From Verrucomicrobiota bacterium (GTDB taxonomy: Bacteria > Verrucomicrobiota > Verrucomicrobiia > Chthoniobacterales > SZAS-18), in the NCBI GenBank assembly GCA_025353105.1, contig JANXRG010000039.1:1-43144 (forward strand): DNA of 43,144 bases, in the 5' to 3' direction. Below the pieces are notes generated by a model. That model ran no database searches and had not been told where the DNA came from. It was given only the letters and a program-made list of their open reading frames with translations. Below, piece by piece: positions 16,677-27,146 of the stretch (positions within the stretch are counted from its first letter, which is position 1; each line of letters begins with the position of its first letter). A program made the translations under genes and the position numbers.

Positions 16677-18221
16677 TCAATCGACCATCTGACGCGCCAG
16701 GTCCAGCGCGCGCAGCACGCCGGCGGCCTTGCTCACGGTTTCCTCATATTCGGAGGAAGGCACCGAGTCAGCCACCACGCCGGCGCCGGCCTGCACGTAG
16801 GCCTTGCCGTCCTGGAGCACGACCGAACGCAGCGCGATGCAGGAGTCAAGATTGCCATCGAAACCGAAGTAACACACCGCGCCCGCGTAAAACCCGCGTT
16901 TCGATTTCTCGAAGTCGGAAATGATCTGCATCGCCCGCACCTTGGGCGAACCGGTGACCGTGCCCGCCGGAAACGTCGCGCGCATTACATCGTACGAGGT
17001 GAGGCCCGGACGCAGTTCGCCGACGACATCGGAAACGAGATGCATGACGTGGCTGTAGCGCTCGACGCGCATGAAGTCGGTGACGCGCACGGTGCCAAAA
17101 TTCGTGACGCGGCCGACGTCGTTGCGCGCGAGATCGACAAGCATCAGATGCTCCGCGCGCTCCTTGGGGTCGGCCAGCAGCTCGGCGGCGAGAGCGGCGT
17201 CCTCCCCGGGAGTCGGCCCGCGCTTTCGCGTTCCGGCGATCGGTCGAATCTCCACGCGGTCGTCCAAAGCCCGCACGTGCACCTCGGGCGAGCTGCCGAC
17301 GAAGGCGAGTTTGGGCCCGAACTGCAGGTGAAACATATAGGGCGAGGGATTCACAAAGCGCAGGGCGCGATAAAGCGCGAGCGGCGGGCCGTCGTAGGCG
17401 GCCTCGAAGCGCTGCGACGGGACAAATTGAAAGATGTCGCCGGCAAGAATGTGTTCCTGGCCGCGGCGGACCATGTCCTCGTACTCCGCGCGAGTCGTAT
17501 TGGAGGCGGCGGTGGACTTGCCGTCGAGTTCCGGCCAGACCCGGGTGGGACGCAGATTTCCGGGCTGGCCCAGCCGGTGCACGAGCTGCGAGAGGCGCGC
17601 AACCGCCGCCTCATACGCCAGCGCGGCGTCGGGCGCGGTTTCGTCGAGCAGGACATTTACGATCACCCGCAACCTGCGATGACGATGGTCGAACACGAGG
17701 AGGGTGTCCGTGATCATGAATAAGGCGTCCGGCAGCCGAAGGTCGTCGGGTGGCGGTTCCGGCAGGGTGGGCTCAAAGAAGCGCGTCATCTCATAGCCGA
17801 GATAACCGACCGCGCCGCCGACAAACGGCACTGCGACCAGCGCGGGGTCAACCGCGCTGCGATAACGCGCCATCAGGGCCTGCAGCTCGGTCAGCGGATC
17901 GGACTGGGTCGTGAAGCTCCGCGTCTGCCCCCGTTCGGTGACGCGGATTTCGCGGCCGCGCGCCTCAAACACCGCGGCGGGGCGGAAGCCCATGAAGGAA
18001 TAGCGGCCGATGCCCTCGGCCTGCTCGGCCGACTCAAGCAGGAACATGTGCCCGCCTCCCGGGCCGATGGCGGCGTCCTCATCGAGCAACTTCTGGAATG
18101 CACCGATGGGCGTTTCCCCGTCCGCGATCAGTTCAATCGACAGCGGAATCAGATTCGCGCCCCCGGCCGCCCGTGCGAGGAATTCATCGCACGTCGGGCG
18201 AATGGGAAGATCGGTGGCCAT
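16677..18221 (-). CDS. trpE: Anthranilate synthase component I
   Basis: Converts chorismate and ammonia (from TrpG) to anthranilate, the first step of tryptophan synthesis. The 514-residue product has the feedback-site motif MFLLESAEQ and the chorismate-binding blocks IAGTRKRGPTPGEDAALA, LVDLARNDVGRV, FPAGTVTGSPKVRAM and AGAGVVADSVPSSEYEE. The ATG at 18221 is chosen; the frame is open upstream into hisI. hisI ends 13 nt before it, so histidine and tryptophan genes are coupled here. trpG is not in the window. No leader peptide or T-box is visible. Confidence 0.95.
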   Translation of the reverse strand: MATDLPIRPTCDEFLARAAGGANLIPLSIELIADGETPIGAFQKLLDEDAAIGPGGGHMFLLESAEQAEGIGRYSFMGFRPAAVFEARGREIRVTERGQTRSFTTQSDPLTELQALMARYRSAVDPALVAVPFVGGAVGYLGYEMTRFFEPTLPEPPPDDLRLPDALFMITDTLLVFDHRHRRLRVIVNVLLDETAPDAALAYEAAVARLSQLVHRLGQPGNLRPTRVWPELDGKSTAASNTTRAEYEDMVRRGQEHILAGDIFQFVPSQRFEAAYDGPPLALYRALRFVNPSPYMFHLQFGPKLAFVGSSPEVHVRALDDRVEIRPIAGTRKRGPTPGEDAALAAELLADPKERAEHLMLVDLARNDVGRVTNFGTVRVTDFMRVERYSHVMHLVSDVVGELRPGLTSYDVMRATFPAGTVTGSPKVRAMQIISDFEKSKRGFYAGAVCYFGFDGNLDSCIALRSVVLQDGKAYVQAGAGVVADSVPSSEYEETVSKAAGVLRALDLARQMVD

Positions 18222-18234
18222 GGGTGTTTCCGGC

Positions 18235-18663
18235 TCAGACCCCGTACACTGCCTCCGGTTCAAATCGTTTATCCTCGCGGACTGGCAGGGCCACCCCGGC
18301 GAAATCCAGCGGTTGAAAGAAGCAGCTCTCATAGCCCGTGTGGCAAGCGCCACCGGTCTGCCGGACCGCAAAGAGCAGCGCGTCACCGTCGCAATCGCGG
18401 TACCACGACACCACCTCCTGGACGTGACCGCTCGTTTCGCCCTTGAGCCAGAGTCGGTTCCGCGATCGGCTCCAATAGTGCATTTTCCCGGTGGCGAACG
18501 TCCGCTCCAGAGCTTCCCGGTTCATCCACGCGAACATCAAAACGCGCCCTGCCGGCGTCGACGCTGCGGGGTCAGCAGCCTGTTGGACGATGGCCGCGAT
18601 GAGCCCGTCCGGGGTGTACCGGAGGGCGTCGAGGGCAGAGGTAATCGAAGGGTTCACAGACAT
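18235..18663 (-). CDS. hisI: Phosphoribosyl-AMP cyclohydrolase
   Basis: Opens the adenine ring of PR-AMP, the third step of histidine synthesis. The 142-residue product has VLMFAWMNREAL, HYWSRSRNRLWLKGETSG, RDCDGDALLF (metal-binding Asp cluster) and GGACHTGYESCFF (zinc cysteines). No HisE pyrophosphohydrolase domain is fused. The ATG at 18663 is preferred; the frame extends 42 nt upstream without a better start. trpE follows after 13 nt. It is divergent from the pilus/GTPase gene run, whose first start is at 18835. Confidence 0.94.
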   Translation of the reverse strand: MSVNPSITSALDALRYTPDGLIAAIVQQAADPAASTPAGRVLMFAWMNREALERTFATGKMHYWSRSRNRLWLKGETSGHVQEVVSWYRDCDGDALLFAVRQTGGACHTGYESCFFQPLDFAGVALPVREDKRFEPEAVYGV

Positions 18664-18834
18664 TTTCCGGTTTTTTGATGGAAATTTGTCGCCAACGGGG
18701 GCCAAATAACGGTCCTGCCCCGATTCCTTGCAACTGTCCTTCGCCCGAGGGATCCGTTTCGGGAAACGGTGGTGGTGAACATTTGCACAGCGACAAATAA
18801 TCCCGGCATGCTTCTAGCTTAACGTGATCCGCCC

Positions 18835-19854
18835 ATGGATGCCAATCTGACCAGCGAAGAGCGCGCGCAGATTTTGCAGACGATCGAGATGTTTGAGGTG
18901 ATTGCCCAGACACAGCCCGATGACTGCCAGTCGCTCGATATTTTGAAAGAAGCCTACGTGAAAATTGGCCAGCAGGACGACGCGCTCCGAGTGGCGCGCC
19001 GCCTCGCGGACGCGTATTTGACAAACGGTCTGTATTCCAGCGCCCTGCTCGAATGCGAGCAAATCCTGTCGAAACAGCCGGACGCGCCCGACGTCGTGGC
19101 GTTGATGGGGGAAATTGAAAGCCGTTCGGGCGGATCGTCGACCGCACCGGCCACGCCGACCGCGGCCGCCTCGAAGTCCAACGGGACCGAGGCAAAGGAA
19201 AACGGGGCCGAAAGCGGCCTCACCGCACCGCGGGATACGGGCGGGCTGACTGAAGCCACGCCCAGGGGCACGGGCGGCCTGACCGCACCCATGCCCAAGG
19301 AAAACCAATCGACCGCACTGACCAAGACCCGGCGGGTGCCGGGCCAAGAGACCGGCCTGCCCTCCATTGTCCTGCCCGAGGAAGACGGGAGCGAGCAATT
19401 TGCGCGGTACCTGGTGCATCACCGCATCGTGGCGGACAAGGTGGCGATCACGGCGCTTACGAACATGCGCGCGATCAACAAGAAGATCATCCCAGGCTCC
19501 CAGCCGGCCGCGTCGCTGCTCGAGCAGGTAACCAAGGCGGGCGGTCCGAAGGTCGATGAAATCCTCAGTGCGTTGATCGATGCCACCAAGCTCGGCTACG
19601 TCTCGCTCGAACATTACGACATCGACCGCTCGGTCGTGCGCATGCTGCCGGAGACCCTGACGATGGGCCGGTTGGTGATCCCCTTCGATATTGTCAGCCG
19701 GACCCTGATGGTCGCCTTTTGCAATCCCTTTGACTCCGCCGCGAAGGAAGCGACGCACACGTCGCTCGACTATCACATCCAGTGGTATCTCGCGAAGCCG
19801 CTCGCGATGATGCGGGTCCTGAAGGACGTGTACCGGCTCGACGCGCGCGACTGA
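18835..19854 (+). CDS. TPR protein with MshEN/GspE-N-like domain
   Basis: The 339-residue protein has an N-terminal helical TPR-like region (residues 10-95: LDILKEAYVKIGQQDDALRV, then LYSSALLECEQILSKQPDAPDVVALMGEIE). A disordered Thr/Gly/Pro linker follows (about 98-180) with near repeats of GGLT. The C-terminal domain (about 185-335) resembles the N-terminal domain of type II/IV secretion ATPases: LLEQVTKAGGPKVDEILSAL, then RLVIPFDIVSRTLMVAFCNP. There is no ATPase core. It starts the run that includes pilB 26 nt later. MshEN domains bind cyclic di-GMP in some ATPases, so an adaptor or sensor for PilB is a reasonable inference. Unknown function otherwise. Confidence 0.75.
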   Translation: MDANLTSEERAQILQTIEMFEVIAQTQPDDCQSLDILKEAYVKIGQQDDALRVARRLADAYLTNGLYSSALLECEQILSKQPDAPDVVALMGEIESRSGGSSTAPATPTAAASKSNGTEAKENGAESGLTAPRDTGGLTEATPRGTGGLTAPMPKENQSTALTKTRRVPGQETGLPSIVLPEEDGSEQFARYLVHHRIVADKVAITALTNMRAINKKIIPGSQPAASLLEQVTKAGGPKVDEILSALIDATKLGYVSLEHYDIDRSVVRMLPETLTMGRLVIPFDIVSRTLMVAFCNPFDSAAKEATHTSLDYHIQWYLAKPLAMMRVLKDVYRLDARD

Positions 19855-19880
19855 CTTCCGCGACATTCTACGTTGTAAAT

Positions 19881-21602
<1,722 letters not shown>

Positions 21603-21643
21603 GCTATAACCCCAACCGAGAACGCCCACACCCCTTCGCCGCC

Positions 21644-24622
21644 ATGGCATTTTCCTTTAGCAATCTCTTCCGTTCCAAATCGAAATCCCCCGCCAAGGAG
21701 GAATCGACGGAAACGCCGCCCCCGATGCCGAAACCGGAACTTCCGAGCAGTGCACAGGAGTTCCGTTCCCCGAGGATCGCGGTTCCGAACAGCGTTCGAC
21801 CGGTCAGCCTGCGCACGTCGCCCGGCGTCGCGCCGGCAGCCTCGTTCCCGCCGGCGGCGCAGTCCCGCACGATTTCCTTCGCGCCCAGCGGCGCCGGACC
21901 GCAGGCCGCGGAACCCTTCATGACGGAGCCCACCCCGCCGGTCGCCCCCGCCCCCGCCGAGGTGCCGGTGGCGCCCGACGTGAGCATCACGCTCGAACTC
22001 GGTGATTTTGTCGATCGCATCCCGCCGAGCTTTCTCCGCCCCGGACCGGTGAACCGCAAGCAGCCCGTCGTCTTTCACGCCTCGGACCTGTATTCGGACC
22101 TCTCCAAAGGCCGGGCCTCCGTCCCGCTCTCCGTCATCCACGGCGTGTGTCAGGAAATTTTCGCAAAGCCCGTGAGTTCGACCGAGGACGTTGAAGTCCT
22201 GCTCCCGCTGCAAAAGCTCGTCGAACAAATGTCCGGCTCGCTGAAGCAACGCGGCGATCAGATCATGGACGAGGATGTCGGCCAGATCGACACCCCGTTC
22301 CTCCAAGTCGCGCTCGAGGACAAGGCGCGCCTGCCGCAGGGCGCTCCGAGCGGCCCGACGTTCCAGCCGCCATCCGCGACCGCGGCACCGACGTTCACCA
22401 AGCCGCCCACCGGGCCGATCCCGGTGGCGGCCCCATCATTTGGATCCATCCGCCCGCCGTCGGGCCCGGTCGGCCTGTTGGCCGCAGCCGAGGCGCCGCC
22501 CGCACCCGCCGCGCCGCTTCCCAGCGCGCCGCCGCCGATCATGGGTGACGCCGCGCCGGCCGGAAAACGTTTGCCCTCGACCGTCCGAGCCTCTGTCTCC
22601 GGTGGAAAAATTCGACTGAGCGGCCCGTCCCTCCCGCCCCAGCGTCCGGCGGTGGTCCCGGCCGGATTCGGCACGGCACCCATACCGGCGCGCCCCATCG
22701 TTCCGGTGCAGCCGGCGGTCTCGGCACTGACTTCCAAAAAGACGGCCCGCATCCAACTGCCGCCCATCGCGCTGCGTTCGACCGCGAGTCCGGCGTTCGG
22801 CGCACCCCCGATTTACAAGCCGGGCGCCGCGCCCGCCGCGACACCACCAACGGCCCGGGCCCCAATTGGAGCGCCGCCTTCCGCGTTCCGCACCCCGACG
22901 ATTCCAAGCGCCGCGCCGCCGCCTCCGAGCGCCATTCCTCTACCGGTCGTCCCGGCCCCGATCGGCCCGACGCCTGCGCCGAGATCTGCCTCGGGACCGA
23001 TTCCGATCGCGCCGCCGACGGGGCCCACGGCCCTGTCGCTCGCCGGAGAAGCGGAGAAGGTGCCGCCGATTTCCCATGGCACGGGCTCGGTGCCCCCGCC
23101 GATTCGCACCACGATTGTTCAACAGCCGGCGGCTCCGACCGTCGATCCTTCGTCCCCTTCGACGTCCCGCGTACCGCTTTCGCGCAGGACCGAGTCGGCC
23201 CCAATTGTGGCCGCAGTCGCCCCGTTGCCGCCGCCGCCCGCGCTCGCGAAACCAGGGTCTTCCAGCTCCGGATCTGGAACCGGCATGGTGCCGATCAAGT
23301 CGGTTCCCGGAGTCAGCGGGGCCACGCAGATTCAGCTCAGCCTCGCCGCGATTCTTCGCGCGCTGCCGGCGACCGCTTTGGGCGAGGGCATGACCTTGGT
23401 GGACGATTCCGTCCGTATCACGCTGCCGTTTACACTCATCGAGCCGCAATTGGCCCAGGGCCGCGTCAGCGTTCCGCGGGACCAGTTCGTGGCCGTTTTG
23501 CCCGCGGACTTCCGCGAGCGCTTCGAGTCGAATTGCGAGCTCACGACCATTCCCATTCCGCTTCAGGAGATCTTCCAGAATCTGCCGATGAACGCACTCG
23601 CCATGCGCGAGGACCAAATCGTCCCGGAAAAAGGCCCGGAAATCCCGACCCCGTTTGGCCAGAAGGCGGCCGAGGACGCCCAGCGCCTGCAGAGCGAGCC
23701 TGTCGCCGAAGCCGATGCGGAAGCGATCGCGCCAGAGGAGCCCGTCGCGCCGACGCCGGTGGACCCGGGGGTCGAGCACATTCCGATCGTCGGCCCCGAG
23801 GCCACCGGCTTGACGCCGATCGCGGCCACGGCCGCTCCGACGCCGGCGATTCCCACCGCGCCCCTCCCCGCGCCCCCGAAACTTGCCCCGCTGCCCAACC
23901 TCGAAAGGCCCGTCTCACCGCCACCGCTGCCGCCCATGGTCGCGCCCATCCCGGTCATTCCGGTCATTCCGGTTCCGGTGGTGCCAATTTCCCGCGTGGT
24001 CGAGTCGGTGACACCGGCCAACCCCGAAGTCGAAGCGCCGGTGCGCACCACGACGCGCATCGTGTTGGGTGCCTCGTCGGCGCCAGTGACCGTGCAGCCG
24101 CATCTGAAGCCTGCCCTCCTGCACGATCCGATTGACGAGAAGGCCAAGCCGGAAACGACGTCGGTCCCGCTTGAACCGGCGGGCGAAGAGGATCCGTCGG
24201 AGCGCCAGCCGACGGGCATGGCCGAGCTGCAGTCGCTCTTCATGACGGACGAGACGCTCGACGCAAAGAAGGTGGTCCGGCTGGTCAGCAAGCTGCCCGG
24301 CATCACCGCGTGCACGATCATGTTCAGCGACGGTCTGACGCTCGCGGGGAATTTCCCCAAGGAGTTGGACGGCGAAGGCTTCAGCGCGATGAGCCCGCAG
24401 TTTTACCGGCGGGCCGTGGCGTTCACGACCGAATTGAGTCTTGGCCAAATGCAGACCTACAGCATCTACACCGACCGTTCCGTGCTCAGTTTCTTCATGC
24501 AGGAGGACATCTGCCTCAGCGTGATGCAGACCGGACGCGGCTTCCTGCCCGGCGTCCGCGAAAAGCTGATGTCCGTCACCACCGAACTTTCGAGGATGTA
24601 CGCCCGTGCCGGTGCGCACTGA
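21644..24622 (+). CDS. 992-residue Pro/Ala-rich protein with duplicated module and C-terminal roadblock-like domain
   Basis: Unknown function. Layout: a low-complexity N-terminus (1-110); module A (about 115-230); a ~330-residue Pro/Ala/Ser linker; module B (about 560-682); a second Pro-rich linker; and a C-terminal domain (about 857-992) with the roadblock/LC7 pattern VRLVSKLPGITACTIMFSDG. Modules A and B align: LELGDFVDRIPPSFL with LSLAAILRALPATAL, LSKGRASVP with LAQGRVSVP, LLPLQKLVEQM with PIPLQEIFQNL, and IDTPFLQVALEDKARL with IPTPFGQKAAEDAQRL. No signal peptide or membrane segment is seen, so it is probably cytoplasmic. It lies between pilB (41 nt) and the MglA-type GTPase (50 nt), suggesting a scaffold that links the GTPase to the pilus motor. 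Confidence 0.8.
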   Translation: MAFSFSNLFRSKSKSPAKEESTETPPPMPKPELPSSAQEFRSPRIAVPNSVRPVSLRTSPGVAPAASFPPAAQSRTISFAPSGAGPQAAEPFMTEPTPPVAPAPAEVPVAPDVSITLELGDFVDRIPPSFLRPGPVNRKQPVVFHASDLYSDLSKGRASVPLSVIHGVCQEIFAKPVSSTEDVEVLLPLQKLVEQMSGSLKQRGDQIMDEDVGQIDTPFLQVALEDKARLPQGAPSGPTFQPPSATAAPTFTKPPTGPIPVAAPSFGSIRPPSGPVGLLAAAEAPPAPAAPLPSAPPPIMGDAAPAGKRLPSTVRASVSGGKIRLSGPSLPPQRPAVVPAGFGTAPIPARPIVPVQPAVSALTSKKTARIQLPPIALRSTASPAFGAPPIYKPGAAPAATPPTARAPIGAPPSAFRTPTIPSAAPPPPSAIPLPVVPAPIGPTPAPRSASGPIPIAPPTGPTALSLAGEAEKVPPISHGTGSVPPPIRTTIVQQPAAPTVDPSSPSTSRVPLSRRTESAPIVAAVAPLPPPPALAKPGSSSSGSGTGMVPIKSVPGVSGATQIQLSLAAILRALPATALGEGMTLVDDSVRITLPFTLIEPQLAQGRVSVPRDQFVAVLPADFRERFESNCELTTIPIPLQEIFQNLPMNALAMREDQIVPEKGPEIPTPFGQKAAEDAQRLQSEPVAEADAEAIAPEEPVAPTPVDPGVEHIPIVGPEATGLTPIAATAAPTPAIPTAPLPAPPKLAPLPNLERPVSPPPLPPMVAPIPVIPVIPVPVVPISRVVESVTPANPEVEAPVRTTTRIVLGASSAPVTVQPHLKPALLHDPIDEKAKPETTSVPLEPAGEEDPSERQPTGMAELQSLFMTDETLDAKKVVRLVSKLPGITACTIMFSDGLTLAGNFPKELDGEGFSAMSPQFYRRAVAFTTELSLGQMQTYSIYTDRSVLSFFMQEDICLSVMQTGRGFLPGVREKLMSVTTELSRMYARAGAH

Positions 24623-24672
24623 TGGAGTGAGGCCCCTCCCGAAACTCCCGAAACTTTAGCGACCGAACCGCC

Positions 24673-25314
24673 ATGTCGATCATCAACTACGCCAGCAAGG
24701 AAATTCAGTTCAAGATCGTGTACTACGGTCCCGCGCTGTGCGGCAAAACCACGAACCTCGCGTACATCCACTCGCGGATTAACCCGGACAACCGGGGTGA
24801 TCTCGTCTCGCTGGCCACGGCCGCGGACCGCACCCTGTTCTTCGATTTCCTGCCGCTGAACGCGGTGGTCATCAAGGGCTTCAAGACGAAGTTCCAGCTC
24901 TATACCGTGCCCGGCCAGGTGATTTACAACGCCACGCGTCAGCTTGTGCTGCGCAGCGTCGACGGCATCGTCTTCGTCGGCGATTCGCAGTGGGAAAAGA
25001 TGGAGGAAAACATCGACAGCTTCAAGAACCTCGAGGAAAACCTCGCGAAACAGAATGTCACGTTGGACGACATGCCGTATGTGTTGCAGTATAACAAAAG
25101 GGATCTGCCGAACATTGCGCCGGTGAACTATCTGGAGTTTTTGTTGAACAACCGCAAGAAGCGCGTGCAGAGCTTTGAGGTCGTTTCCAGCACCGGCCAG
25201 AATGTCTTCGCCGCTCTCAACGCCGTGTCCCAATTGCTCCTCCACAAATTCAGCCGCGACAGCGATCCCGCCCGCCCCGCCACCGCACCCGTCGCCCTGC
25301 CCCGCCGCCGCTGA
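24673..25314 (+). CDS. mglA: MglA-type small Ras-like GTPase
   Basis: Bacterial Ras-like GTPase that sets cell polarity and controls motility machines in Myxococcus and relatives. The 213-residue product reads KIVYYGPALCGKTTNLAYIH with the P-loop at residues 19-27, AADRTLFFDFLPL with Arg53, YTVPGQVIYNATRQL with Gln82, and NKRDLP (141-146). Arg53 and Gln82 match in number the residues needed for GTP hydrolysis in M. xanthus MglA. A basic/Pro-rich tail of about 20 residues is extra. Its start is 50 nt after the roadblock-fusion gene, and a second roadblock gene follows after 70 nt, the classic GTPase/GAP pairing. Confidence 0.93.
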   Translation: MSIINYASKEIQFKIVYYGPALCGKTTNLAYIHSRINPDNRGDLVSLATAADRTLFFDFLPLNAVVIKGFKTKFQLYTVPGQVIYNATRQLVLRSVDGIVFVGDSQWEKMEENIDSFKNLEENLAKQNVTLDDMPYVLQYNKRDLPNIAPVNYLEFLLNNRKKRVQSFEVVSSTGQNVFAALNAVSQLLLHKFSRDSDPARPATAPVALPRRR

Positions 25315-25384
25315 CCTCCGTCTTCCCGCACCGTTCGATCCTCCCGTCCTTCTCATCATTCCCCGGAATCCCGCCGCCTAAATT

Positions 25385-25852
25385 ATGGACTCCATTCCCG
25401 CTCTCACGATTGAAGATGTCGCCAACATCGACGGAGTCCTCCAGGACTATCTGCAAAAATCCGAATCGGATCTGGCGGTCATCATCGACAAGGGCGGTAA
25501 CGTCATTTCGCAGTACGGGGACCTCGAGGTGATGGACGTCACGATCATCGCCGCCCTCGCCGCCGGCAGCTTTGCCGCGACCAAGGAACTCGCCCGCCGC
25601 ATCGGTGAAGTGGAGTTCAACGCGCTGTACCACCAGGGCAACGGCAGCCACATCTTCATGAACTCGGTGGATGACGACACGATCATGATCACCGTCTTCG
25701 GCGGCCAGACCACGGTGGGGTTGGTGCGCTTCTATTCCACCAGCGCAGCGAGCGGCCTCGCGAACGTGCTGCGCGGACTACGCGAGAAAACGTCGCCCGG
25801 CTTCCAGTTCTCGCCCAGCGACATTCGCGACGCGCACCTGTTTGAGAACTAG
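25385..25852 (+). CDS. Roadblock/LC7 domain protein (MglB-like)
   Basis: The 155-residue protein has the roadblock/LC7 fold: IDGVLQDYLQKSESDLAVII, DKGGNVISQYGDLEVMDVTI, ALAAGSFAATKELARRIGE, then a beta segment TIMITVFGGQTTVGLVRFYS and a C-terminal helix. Roadblock proteins such as MglB dimerise and act as GTPase-activating proteins or anchors for MglA GTPases. Placement directly after the MglA-type gene supports partnership with it. The gene is named only by fold because MglB orthology needs alignment. Confidence 0.88.
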   Translation: MDSIPALTIEDVANIDGVLQDYLQKSESDLAVIIDKGGNVISQYGDLEVMDVTIIAALAAGSFAATKELARRIGEVEFNALYHQGNGSHIFMNSVDDDTIMITVFGGQTTVGLVRFYSTSAASGLANVLRGLREKTSPGFQFSPSDIRDAHLFEN

Positions 25853-25944
25853 CTCCCCGTGCGGTCGGGCGACGGCGAAATTTCCTCGACTTCGCGCCTT
25901 CAAGGGCGACTTTGGCGGGTTAAACGCCCGCGGCGGGCGACTCT

Positions 25945-26667
25945 ATGCAGGACTTGATGCAAAAAGGCGGGCCGTTGATGTGGCTGTTGTTCCCCATCAG
26001 CGTCCTGGCTGTTGCCGTGTTCATTGAGCGGTTTGTTTACCTGCATCGGAGCACCATCTCGACGCCCGACATCCTGCGTGGCCTCGGAAATTTGATTCGC
26101 GGACATCGCTTCGCCGAGGCCGCGCGCGAGTGCCAGGCCACGCCCGGGCCGGTCGCCCGCGTTCTGCGCGTCGCGATTGCCCATCACGATGCATCGCGCT
26201 CCGAAATGAAGGAGTACATCGAGGAGGCGGCGCAGCTCGAAGTAAAACGCCTCGAGGGTTACCTCCCCATCCTTTCCACGATCGCCCACGTCACGCCGCT
26301 CATCGGACTTTTGGGCACCATCACGGGACTGCTGCAAGCCTTCAGTGCCGTCAATGCGCAAGGTGGCTACGTCAATGCCGCGGATCTTTCGTCCGGTCTC
26401 TACAACGCGCTGCTCACTTCCGCGGGCGGACTCGTCGTCGCCATTCCCGCGTATCTTGCCCATAGTTACCTCTGTTCCCGGGTTAACCTGCTGATCGATG
26501 ACATGGAGCGTGGCGGGACGGAAATCGTCCACCTCGTCCAGGAGGCGCAGTCGACCGCTCTGGTGTCCGACTCGATCATCCCGTTCCAGACCCCGGCCAC
26601 GCGGGCGGCGGCGCCGACCGCGAAACCGGAGCCTGAGGTGGGCAAGCGGACCGACCGGATTCGTTAG
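25945..26667 (+). CDS. exbB: MotA/TolQ/ExbB proton channel family protein
   Basis: Inner-membrane channel subunit that uses the proton gradient to energise TonB- or Tol-like machines. The 240-residue product has an N-terminal membrane segment (about 10-30, PLMWLLFPISVLAVAVFIER), a cytoplasmic helical region, and the conserved pair ILSTIAHVTPLIGLLGTITG and LYNALLTSAGGLVVAIPAY with its third membrane helix. The Pro/Ala-rich C-terminus is dispensable-looking. The ExbD-like gene follows after 11 nt. It lies in the same direction as pilB/mglA, 92 nt after the roadblock gene. Confidence 0.92.
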   Translation: MQDLMQKGGPLMWLLFPISVLAVAVFIERFVYLHRSTISTPDILRGLGNLIRGHRFAEAARECQATPGPVARVLRVAIAHHDASRSEMKEYIEEAAQLEVKRLEGYLPILSTIAHVTPLIGLLGTITGLLQAFSAVNAQGGYVNAADLSSGLYNALLTSAGGLVVAIPAYLAHSYLCSRVNLLIDDMERGGTEIVHLVQEAQSTALVSDSIIPFQTPATRAAAPTAKPEPEVGKRTDRIR

Positions 26668-26678
26668 CGCGGCGGCCC

Positions 26679-27086
26679 ATGAATCTTTCCCGCCTGCAGC
26701 CCGCCAAGCCGGGGTGGATGCTCTTCGCGCCGACGCTGTGCGCACTCGCCTTGTTGTTCTTCTTCTTCTTCTTCGGGCGATCGTTTGTCGTCCAACCCGG
26801 TATCGCGGTCGTGCCGCCGCCTTCGCCCTTCATCGTGGCGCCCGCCGCCGGCGCCGCGGTGGTGACCATTCTCTCGGGTCCCAGTCCGCAGATTTTTTTC
26901 CAGGATCGACCGATGACGTTCGGTGAACTCGATCAAGCGCTGCAAAACACGCCCGACGCCTCGGCCCGCACGCTGATCATTCGCGCGGATCGGGGGACCA
27001 GGTACGACACCGTGCTGGCGGTCGCGAACAAGGCGATCGAGCATCATTTCTCCGTCGTCCTCGCAGGATCGCCGCCGGCGCGTTGA
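26679..27086 (+). CDS. exbD: ExbD-like protein lacking the membrane Asp
   Basis: The 135-residue product has a short cytoplasmic N-terminus, one membrane segment (about 14-33, with a run of six Phe at 27-32), a Pro-rich stretch and a periplasmic ExbD/TolR-like domain (FFQDRPMTFGELDQALQNTP, LIIRADRGTRYDTVLAVANK). Known ExbD and TolR proteins carry an essential Asp at the start of the membrane helix, usually in a PLIDV-type motif; here the segment reads PGWMLFAPTLCALALLFF with no acidic residue. It is paired with the exbB gene (11-nt gap), so the complex is expected, but how it would relay protons is unclear. Confidence 0.82.
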   Translation: MNLSRLQPAKPGWMLFAPTLCALALLFFFFFFGRSFVVQPGIAVVPPPSPFIVAPAAGAAVVTILSGPSPQIFFQDRPMTFGELDQALQNTPDASARTLIIRADRGTRYDTVLAVANKAIEHHFSVVLAGSPPAR

Positions 27087-27146
27087 AGGCCGGCGGGTGG
27101 CGGGTTACCGTCAGAGGTCGCGGCGACGGGTTTTCCGCGGCACCGC

